NCBI GenBank assembly: GCA_021234155.1
Contig: JAJEKV010000078.1
Location: forward strand, 1,734,001-1,798,000
Source: Isoetes taiwanensis
Lineage: Eukaryota; Streptophyta; Lycopodiopsida; Isoetales; Isoetaceae
Direction: 5' to 3'
DNA: 64,000 nucleotides
Shown here: piece by piece, positions 55,113 to 64,000 of the stretch
Position numbering within the stretch: the stretch's first letter is position 1
Layout: the number at the start of each line of letters is the position of its first letter
Made by a program: the position numbers and the translations under genes
The notes under the pieces: generated by a model
The model's input: only the letters and a program-made list of their open reading frames with translations
Told to the model about the DNA's origin: nothing
Database searches by the model: none

Positions 55113-57520
55113 ATGCATCATTTCAGCCATTTTGCTCCGAACTGGGACACTCTAGCTCGGACCAAAGGGGATCCCAAACTTTACCAAGATTGGATGCAAA
55201 TGGGGTACCTTTACCTTTATTTCCACGACCAACACAACCAATCATCTCGGATGAACAACTTGCCTCCGAGTTTTGAATACCAACAATCAAGAGCCCCTAC
55301 AAATATCCGACTTTTCGGAGGTATTCACACAACTCACCTTTGATTGCTTCCAAAATTGAATCTTTATCCAAGGTTCTTTGTTGTTGTCAAAGTGGATTCT
55401 GTTGGGTTAAAAATAGAAAAGCTTTGGGACCATCTCTTGAGGCTACACAAGGGTATTGTCATAAACTCTATTCTTGGTTAAATTTCCCTTACATTATGGT
55501 GGAATGTGGCTGCTCCAGGACTTCAAATTATCTCTTGAAGCTTGGCTTCACTACGTGATACATTCCAAGTTTCTTTCCTAAAATGGAATGCCACCACCGC
55601 CTCTGAGCAATTGAGAAAATATCATATTGCTTCATCACTATGAGTGAATTAAGTCCCATTTTTTTGGAATGAGGATTGCTTTTCCTCCATTTTTAACTCC
55701 ATTGGCACCTACCTTACCACAGAATATTCCTCATTCAAACCTCCTAAATGCTTCATACAGACTAGACATCACCAAAGTCATCCCTACTTTGCCATATCAT
55801 TCTTGGACTTCTTTGGAAAGACATCTACCTTACAACTTAGATGGGTAGGTTTACCAAATCATTGCCAGAGTTGTAACTCTAGACATAAGATTGGCATTGA
55901 ATGTTTCCTTCCCGACAAGGAAACAAATCATAATGATCTTCGGGAAAAGGAATTGCTATCTCGAGCAATCCAAACAAACGAGCATTAACATACCGGTTCA
56001 AAATGTTCCACCTCCTCAAAAGAATGGAGCAAAGTAAATGGCGATTGCTAGAAGAATTGAGAAACATAGGGGAAGTCGAGGGAATCAGCCACGGCCGAAA
56101 AACTCATGATCTCCCAAATAATTCCCAACTATCCTTCAGAATATCAACTTCTGACAAGCATATGGAAATTAAGGTTCTAAACAAAGGAATTTCCATCAAC
56201 GAAAATCGACTAGCTGAAGATATGGAAAAGCCAACTCTGAAAACCAGGCAGCAAATTGAGTCAGCAAAAGTAACACCTCAAGGTGCTTCACAAATTAACA
56301 AGGCAAACATTGAGCACAACAGAAACATGCTCAATGGCAAAGGCAAGGCACCACTTCTGCCTCCAAGAATTGATCTCCACAGGACCCTATCAAATATCCT
56401 AAAGGATTCTAAGAGCAACACCAGCCATCAACACTTATCAAGCAAAACTTCTCGGGATATTCCAACTGGAAACAAAAGGGTCTCAGTCTCAACTACATCA
56501 AAAAACATAACAGAGACAGAAGGTTTGAATGGAGTTTCATTAATTAATGAAAAAGGTATTGAACATACTGACATACAGCATGGTTTCACAAGTGCAAATG
56601 TCAATATGGATATCCAGGACAATGAACATGCTGCAGATATTGACAGTGACCTCAGTGACATAGAAGTGTCAAACTCTTTTGCCATTCTTGCAGATATATC
56701 AGACGATCCAGATGTTAATAATTATGCAGATGTTATATGCAAAGGTCTCAACTTGCCATCTCCCCATCACACTCTGGCCCCTATCACATCAATCATTCAC
56801 TCTATCCCCCCCACCACTACACTCTCACCTGAAATAGAATCTGCAGCCCCCCTCCTGCATGTTGACTATGATGATACCTCACACTCAACTCCTCACTCAT
56901 CTAAAACTTCAGCCATTTCCCCTGAGATAGCTCAGCAGCTACAGGAATTAGAGTCAGTTATAGTGGCAGACATATTGTTGGAAAAGGTGACAGATAAGGT
57001 GCCAGAATCCCCTGAAAATATGTCAGTTGACTTGAAGGACAGATATGAAAAGGCTAAGGATATATCAAATGTTTGGGAACAAAATTTATGGTGTACAGAT
57101 TCCCAAGAGCAAACAGAGATATTAGGAGTACAATGCCAACATGACAAGGAGAAACAAGCAGACTCTACTCAACATGCATCTCCAGATTCAACACATCTTC
57201 AGCAAGTTAATCCCAGGCAAGATCTTTCCATTATAAATGCTGAATCTAATTTGATGGTCAATAATCCTAATAGAGATAATATTATACCTGACTCCATTAA
57301 CAAAACTTCTATAGGGACTACACAACCTGATTGTTGCAAATCAAAATTCTGGCAATGCTCTCACTATGAGAAACTGTCTGTAGACATAGACTCTGAAGAT
57401 TTAGACCCTGACAAAGAGAATGCCCTCTCACACCTCTTATCAAACACTGATAGCCTCTGGGACAATGATATCTACCTGAATGCTCATCAGGATAAGACTT
57501 CTGTTGATCACTCTCTTTAA
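55113..57520 (+). pseudogene. LINE ORF1 (gag-like, zinc knuckle) remnant
   Basis: Broken at the start (frames at 55,113-55,343 and 55,340-55,558). Then 55,803-55,988 holds WVGLPNHCQSCNSRHKIGIEC, a CCHC-like knuckle (C-x2-C-x3-H-x5-C) after the GLP phrase typical of plant L1 ORF1. The following 505-codon frame (56,003-57,520) is a polar, Ser/Asp/Asn-rich tail with no fold I recognise and is intact. ORF1 protein binds element RNA. The frame runs to a stop 140 bp before ORF2. Confidence 0.65.
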
Positions 57521-57660
57521 AAAGATCAAAAGAAAAAACCATGAAACATAATTCAGGTCTGCTCTACAATACCCCACTGCGACTAATACTGAAACCTTAA
57601 ATCCAAAAAAGCTGCCAGACTCCATTGATTCCCCCCAAGGTTGTCTTTGCCTAATTTAAC

Positions 57661-59740
57661 CATGAAGATTCTAAGTTGGAATCTAAGAGGCATAAAGGGC
57701 CCTCTGAAAAGGAGAAGAGCCATCTCCCAAATTAGGAGTTATGATCACGGGACATCATTACGCCCCAGAGCTAAGGCTCCCCGGCTTTGAGTGCTCCAAT
57801 CTTTCAGATTGGATTGGTCAGTTTTTTCCTCCACATGGATTGAAGCAACTGGAACCTCGGGAGGGCTCTGCATTATTTGGAGACACCTAACTCATATTTA
57901 CATCTACACTAGCCCTGCGAACACGGCAATCTGTAATCTTTAAACATAATGACTCCAAATTTGGGTGATAAATGTTTATGCCTCTATTGAGTCGAGATCT
58001 AGAGCTAACACTTGGCTCAATGTAAACAATTATATTGCATCTCGGGATTGTGATACGGATTATGGCGGGGGACTTTAATAACACCCCCCCCATGGGATTT
58101 GAAAATTGGGAAAAATCTCAACATGTCCTCTGTTGAAAGAACTCAATGGGATCAAATGCTAGACAACCATTTTCTTCAGCACATCCCATCTTCCACCTCA
58201 GTCTACACATGGTCTAATAAGCAAGAAGGGAGTAACAGAGTATATTGTGCACTTGGCGGGTTTTACATTAACAACACTTATAATGAGATATGGAATAATT
58301 GTGCGGTTTTACGATGATGAGTGTACTTCAATTTCGATCACCTCGAGTTCTTTACAACCAATCTTATGCTCTCCATCAAAAGGCATGGTAATACACCTTT
58401 CAAATGCAGCCTCCTAGATTAAGAATCATACAGTAAAGATTACATTGCATACTATGCCACTCTTCCCAAGGTCGGATCTACAAATTCTACCTTCTATGCC
58501 AATATTAAAAATTCAAAGGCACTGGATTAAACAATGGTCAAAAGAATTCTCATGAGATCAAGCGGTGAAAAGAAATCTTATCTGCGAGGGAAATGAAGGA
58601 GGTTAGAATCAATCACAAACCGACCCCCTCAATATTGAGCTTCATAGAAAGAAGGAAGTCTAGAAATGGTAATTAAAACCATTGAAGAGCTAGAAGCTAA
58701 AGGAGCATCTATTAGGTGTAAACTAAAATACCTATCTAACATGGATCATGGAAACTCAAGGTTCTTCTCTGAGTTGCTAAGTCTAGGCTTATGAAAAGTC
58801 AACTTATCTCGGTCAAGGATGGAAATGATAACACCATTCTGGATCAAAAAAATTTCCAACTTCTTACGGGAACTATGCCAACATTTTTTCCCAACCCTCG
58901 GACAATCATGTCGGGCTACTTGAGATGCTAAATCTTTCAGCGATTTGATTGAAACTAATGGTTTACAAAGTAACATTGCCATGACCCCTGCAATGGAGGC
59001 AATTCCAAATGTTGAAGAGATTTTTCTCCACCTAAAAAGTCTTGCAAAGGTAAAAGTCCAGTCGATGGGTTACCCCCAGAATTTTTTATTAGATTTTGGG
59101 AAATTCTTAAAGATGACTTTGTGCATATGATCAAAGGCTTCTGGAACTCGAACCACCTTCATCCTTCTCTTTCATCTGGCCTTATTACTCTAATTCCCAA
59201 GGTTGACAATCCTCAATCCTTCTCTGACTGGAGGCCTATCTCTCTGACAAACTCCACCTATAAGGTTTGTGCCAAAATCATAGCCAACAGGATCAAATCT
59301 CATCTCCAAGATGTTATTAGCTTGAATCAATCTGCCTTCCTCCCCAACAGATTCATCCTGGATAACTACATTGCAGCCATGGAGGGAATGCACTGGAATA
59401 ATCTTACTAAGCAAAGCGCATTACTGCTCAAGCTAGATTTCTCCAAAGCTTTTGACAAGCATTAGGTGGAACTTTTTAGAATTTTCTCTTCAAAAGCTTG
59501 GCTTCAGTGAAAAGATTATTAAGCTTATTTTGGGGCTAAATTCCAGATCTCAATCAACTGTCCTTGTCAATGGTTCCCCAGGCTATTTTTTTCCTCTTGC
59601 TCGAGGGGTGAGACAGGGATGTCCCCTTGCACCTTATCTCATTTAAAGGCTCAGCTTGAGATGTTAACTAGAGTGATCAATTACCATCAATCTATGGGGA
59701 ATATAATTGCAGAGACTATACCCAATGTATAAATGACAGA
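57661..59740 (+). mobile_element. L1-like LINE ORF2 remnant (endonuclease and partial RT)
   Basis: Starts MKILSWNLRGIKGPLKRRRA, the classic plant L1 endonuclease start, then breaks. Later pieces: TGTSGGLCIIWRH, WVINVYAS, AGDFNNTP. RT: HPSLSSGLITLIPKVDNPQS, FSDWRPISLTNSTYKVCAKI, NQSAFLPNRFILDNYIAAME, LLKLDFSKAFD then stop, ending VRQGCPLAPYL and AQLEMLTRVI. The YADD box is lost at about 59,745, where unrelated sequence starts. Many stops and frameshifts; inactive. Confidence 0.82.
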
Positions 59741-61028
59741 GATATTTTATACTTTCAGATCAAGTATCTTCTTCTGCCTCGTCATCGATGTAAAGACATC
59801 GTTTGCGTTTCTTTACTTTTTGCTCAATACTTGACATTGAGGACAACACTGTGGCATGTTGCTCGGCATAGACGAGCAAGAAACTACAATATAAGTCAAA
59901 CACAGTTAGTTTTGGTATGGATAGTTAATGTAAGCAAAAAATAGAAATTTTAGCTCACTAACTAATCAGCCGGTTCTTCAATTATGTCTGTGATTATCTC
60001 ATCCTATTCCTCCAAATCCAACTGCATACAAGGAGCCCCTTCTGCTAATGGTTTTTTGAATGTAGACATTCGAAGTGTTCTGACCACATCACAAATATCA
60101 GCATCAAAATCCATTGCATAGCAATGCAACCTCAGTCTTGAGGCCTCAACCATAGACCACAGCACTGTCAATAAATCCACGACATAATCATCACCACAAT
60201 CGCATAGCGATTGCGGTAAGAACTTCGTTAAAAGCGGGTGCTCTTCTCTAAATTATACATGATGAATGATGTTTTGCTGATCTCATTCTCACCCGGCCCT
60301 AAGTAATGCCTCAAAAGTTCACCTATATAGTCCAACTCATGTTGACTAAATACCTCCTTGGATTTAAATATCGGTTTGTGCCCGACTCTTTTCAGAGAGA
60401 TAATATCATCACATTTCTTGATAGAATACCGTATTTATCTTTATGAAAACTGAATGGTCTGTCCCCTATCAATTTGTATGATCTTCCTAGTTCAAGGTTC
60501 TTTTTTCTGGCTGCCATGTCTAACATCTTTTGAAACTCAAAACTGCTAATGCACACTAACCATCCATTGTCATCCAAACAGAGTTCACCTAAACTGAAAC
60601 ATCCATCTACTAGTTGTGTGTCAAGTTTGTTCCAGTATGGTGTTTCGTTTGAGTCACTCTTGTAGGCTCATTTGTTGGCAGATTAACAAGAACCAAGTTA
60701 GCACCCCAATCTCTGACTTTTTCATTCCTGTAGTACATGGATGATTTTTTGACTTCCTTTCCTAAATTTCTCAACGATGTGGACACTTCATGGCCGCCTA
60801 ATGTTACAGCCCTCCTGGAGACCACACATATATCTGCTTGGACAACTCGAAATTCTGTATGGCATTCTTTTTGAACTTGTACAACATCAGGCATGTGCTT
60901 TCGTGGGTGTTTGATAATCGACAATAAGATCCTCTTCCTCATTTTCCTCATTAGTTGCATCAGATACTTTTGGCTTGTCTTTCCTGCTTCAAAAATAAGT
61001 TGTATATTTCATTTTTGTAATTCCTTTC
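59741..61028 (-). other. Unrecognised coding-like stretch, decayed
   Basis: Minus-strand frames run in order: 60,960-60,610 (116 codons, with CVVSRRAVTLGGHEVSTSL then RNLGKEVKKSSMYYRNEKV), 60,577-60,392 (MDDNGWLVCISSFEFQKML then DMAARKKNLELGRSYKLIGD), then stop-broken pieces to about 59,960 (KPIFKSKEVFSQHELDYIGE, LHCYAMDFDADICDVVRTL). Composition is protein-like, and the pieces are co-linear on one strand. I cannot assign a family; it may be a degenerate gene or an ORF from another mobile element. Confidence 0.4.
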
Positions 61029-61257
61029 TGTAAAGAATAGGTAGAGGAGAACAATAAACAAGATTCTTCACCAAACCAAGACACTTTCTCCTTTATTCAC
61101 ATCCAATATATATACAATGAATAAATCTCAATGCATATGCATACTATACAAGTGTTGTGCATGCAATCACATGCGTGCATGCGCATGTGCATGTACATGC
61201 ATGCAATCTAATGCATGTTGATAATATTTTACAAGTCCAATACTTCATATTCTAACA
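61029..61257 (-). repeat. 3' LTR of the copia element
   Basis: 229 bp with TG...CA ends. On the minus strand it starts TGTTAGAATATG just after a purine tract (GAGGGGGAG) and ends CTATTCTTTACA. Contains TATATATA (about 61,106-61,115), AATAAAGG (about 61,091-61,098) and a cluster of CATGCA/TGCATG words (61,136-61,215). The partner LTR is beyond the window, so the target-site duplication cannot be checked. Confidence 0.75.
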
Positions 61258-61266
61258 CTCCCCCTC
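61258..61266 (-). other. Polypurine tract of the copia element
   Basis: Minus-strand GAGGGGGAG directly before the LTR start at 61,257; overlaps the end of the pol stop region. Confidence 0.7.
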
Positions 61267-64000
61267 ATGCCAACACTTGAACTCCCAAAATATGGCGTAA
61301 TTCTTCAAAAAGAGCACGCCGCAATGGTTTGGTAAATATATCTGCAACCTGTGTTTCAGTATGTACATACTCCAACTTAATCTTCCGCTTCTTTACTACT
61401 TGACGTATAAAATGATGACGAATAGCAATATGTTTTGTTCTATAATGGTACACAGGATTCTTCGCTATAGCAATACAACTTTGATTGTCGCACAATATTT
61501 TTGTTGGTTCTATTTGCTTCATAAAAATACTTTTCATAAGTCTTCGCATCCATACCACTTCTCTTGCAGCACCTGAGACTGCTATATACTCTGCTTCAGC
61601 TGATGATAATGCCACTGATTCTTGACGTTTACATCTCCATGAAATCAAACTTCCACCATCAAGAAAAACACCCATACCACTAGTGGATCTTCTAGTATCA
61701 ATGTCACCAGCCCAATCTGTATCTGAGTATACTAACAACTTTTGTCCACCATGAAGTACTAAACCATAATCAATAGTACCTTTTAAATACCGAAGAACGC
61801 ACTTAGCAGCTTGCCAATGTTGAGAACCTGGTTCAGACATAAACCTGCTAAGATATCCTGTTGCAAAAGCAATATCTGGTCTAGTATTCAATGCAAGGTA
61901 CATCAATGCTCCAATCAAGCTTTGGTATGGTGTCTTCAACATTGCTTCATACTCCCCTTGCGTTTTAGGTCTCATCTGCATTGATAAGATAGTACCTGGT
62001 ACAATTGGTCTTGCCACAGGTTTGCAAGTCTGCATTCTAAATTTCTCCAACATCTTTTCAACATATCCACGTTGGCTCAATTTGACTTTACCTTGATCAC
62101 GATCAATCTCCACCTTCATGCCAAGGTAATGATGTATATAACCTTGATCTGTCATTTGAAATCGCTTACTTAACATATTTTTCACGAAATCCACATATTG
62201 ATGTGAATTCCCAACAATGAGACTGTCATCAACATGAATCCCAATAAAACATACTCTATCATCACACGTTCCAATATAAAGACAATCATCTGCTGGAGAA
62301 GTCACAAAACCTTTTGATTTGAGAAATTGATCTAGGCATGCATACCATTGTCTCGCAGCTTGTCTCAACCCATACAATGATTTCTTCAATAAACAAACCT
62401 TGTTTTCTCGTCGTGGAACATTGTATCCTTCAGGTTGCCTCATGTAAATCACTTCTTCAAGATCTCCATTGAGAAATGCTGCCTTTACGTCCATTGTCTC
62501 TGCAATCAAGTTAAATTCTGTTGTCATGGCAAGAAGAAGTTTTACCGTGGGTGATTTCACAACTGGAGCAAATCTTTCATTGTACTCAATCCCTTCAATC
62601 TGTGAGAAACCTTGAGCAACAAGTCTTGCTTTGTATTTCTCCACCTTGCCATCAGGATCAAGCTTCTGCACCATAACCCACTTACAACCAATCACATGAG
62701 CATTAAGGGGAGAATCTACCAACACCCAAGTCTTATTCTCCATCAAACTTGTATATTCTGCATCAGTTGCTTCTCGCCATTTAGCAGCATCCTTCGATTT
62801 CATTGCCTCCTTGTATGATATTGGCTCAGTTACTAGAAAACATGCACTAGTGACTTCTTCTTGGGGTTCACCAGGTTTCCAAAGCATCTTTGATGGTTGC
62901 TTTGTCCGCTTGCCACGACCATACAATTCAGGATCATATAATTGTTCAGGAACATCACGCCGTTTTCTCTGAGCATCTGGGGCAAGTACAACAGGTACAT
63001 CACCATCAACATCTTCGAGTACACCATCACGCTCCTCATCTCCATCTTCAAATTCGATCTCCAATGGCTTGGTATTAGATTGCATATCCAACCAATCCAT
63101 AGGAATCCATTCTTCATCAATTTTACTTATTGAAGTTGGATCGCTCTTATACAATCGTGTCTCATCAAAGACTACATTGCGTGATATGTGAATATTCCTC
63201 TTCCTTGGATTATACAAACGATAACCTTTGGATTCTTCAGAATATACAACTAGATAGTACTCCTCACTTTTGGCATCCAACTTTCTCCGATCGTCATCTG
63301 GAACAAAACTATAAGATAAACACCCAAAAGAACGTAAGTGTTTTACACTCTGCTTTTTACCACTCTAAACTTCTTCTGGAATTTTATCTGGTCTCACAGA
63401 TGTGGGAATTCGATTTTGCACATAACAAGCTGTGTTCACTGCTTCAGCCCAAAGAGAGAGAGGTAAACCAGATAACCACAACATACTCCGTGCTGCTTCA
63501 ACCAATGTTTTATTCTTACGGTCTGCAACTCCATTTTGTTGGGGTGTACCTGGACACGTATATTCACGTTTGATTCCATGAGAAGCACAAAACTCCTGGA
63601 ACTCTCTTGATATGTACTCACCACCACGATCAGATCTCAAACATTTGATCTTTTTTCGAATCAAGTTCTATGCCCATGCTTTATATTGCTTGAAAACTCC
63701 AAAAACTTCATCCTTTGTGTTCAGGAAATAACATTTGCATTTCCTGCTAAAATCATCAATGAAAGTTACAAAGTATAACTTTCTATTCAAAGAAGAAACC
63801 TGCATGGGTCCAACAACATCAGAATGAACAAGCTCCAATACTTCACTAGTTTTCCTTTCAGAGTCTTTGAAAGGCAAAACATGCATCTTTCCAAGCATGC
63901 ATCCTGAACAAACACCCATCTTAGTTTCATGTCCACAACTAAGATCTGCTACTAATTGATTCTTCACCATATGTTGGATCGTGGCCACATTCAAATGTGC
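61265..64000 (-). mobile_element. Ty1/copia retrotransposon pol (integrase, RT, RNase H), partial
   Basis: One minus-strand frame from the window edge to 61,265, interrupted by two TAG stops (about 63,665 and 63,362). Order: GAG-pre-integrase (CGHETKMGVCSGCMLGKMH), integrase core (LVHSDVVGPM, CLRSDRGGEY, QQNGVADRKNKTL), RT (WVMVQKLDPDGKVEKYKARL, MDVKAAFLNGDLEEVIYM, SLYGLRQAARQWY, IHVDDSLIVG), RNase H (YSDTDWAGDIDTRRSTSG, ALSSAEAEYIAVSGAA, TKHIAIRHHFIR). The order IN-RT-RH defines copia. The third integrase acidic residue is Asp at exactly the D35E spacing (normally Glu). Otherwise nearly intact and probably young. Gag lies beyond the edge. Confidence 0.93.

Overview
The window looks like nuclear DNA of a land plant with a large, repeat-rich genome. 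It has an intron-split pectin methylesterase gene of the plant secretory type, copia, L1-like and other LINE retroelements, tRNA-derived SINEs, and many intron-containing fragments of plant housekeeping genes. The LINE proteins at 10.5-11.3 kb and 15.3-17.1 kb remind me of elements from ferns and other non-angiosperm vascular plants, but I cannot fix the taxon from sequence alone. Only one host gene is clearly intact: the pectin methylesterase at 22,777-24,480 (two exons, 84-bp intron, + strand). There is no operon-like organisation; most of the rest is mobile DNA and gene debris.

Layout. 1-2.8 kb: two near-identical tandem units, each a fold-back (inverted repeat) of an NDP-rhamnose synthase (RHM-type) exon fragment, then a shared flank. 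2.8-4.1 kb: a SINE scrap and the poly(A)-tailed 3' end of an L1-like LINE. 4.1-22.7 kb: mostly non-coding, with decayed exons of an IRE-like AGC kinase (10.1 and 12.2 kb), two LINE fragments on the minus strand, a SINE at 13.2 kb, a probable mitochondrial-carrier exon (19.1 kb) and small tandem repeats. 22.7-24.5 kb: the pectin methylesterase gene.

27.5-54.2 kb is a mosaic of recent duplications, direct and inverted, with sharp junctions. Its blocks are: RHM fold-back units again (38.3-40.5 kb); a quinone-oxidoreductase-like (QORH/MDR) gene fragment arranged as rcB-A-B, with 2.1-2.3-kb inverted arms (41,125-43,392 and 50,963-53,024); an ETHE1 (persulfide dioxygenase) pseudogene in two inverted copies (34.5-35.1 kb and 44.4-45.0 kb); a TrmL/SpoU-type tRNA methyltransferase fragment in two direct copies (30.4-30.9 and 49.6-50.1 kb); and a non-coding LTR retroelement with a tRNA-iMet-type primer site (27.5-30.4, 32.0-32.9 inverted, 46.4-49.6 kb). 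Two blocks are bracketed by long direct repeats (about 341 and 391 bp). The retroelement interior carries short stem-loops whose stems vary by compensating changes, the best sign of an undescribed structured RNA here. A tandem tRNA-related SINE array (53.0-54.2 kb) closes the mosaic.

54.8-59.7 kb: a degenerate L1-like LINE (+ strand). 59.7-61.0 kb: a decayed, unrecognised minus-strand coding-like stretch. 61.0-64.0 kb: a nearly intact Ty1/copia element on the minus strand, running off the right edge, with a 229-bp LTR and two in-frame stops.
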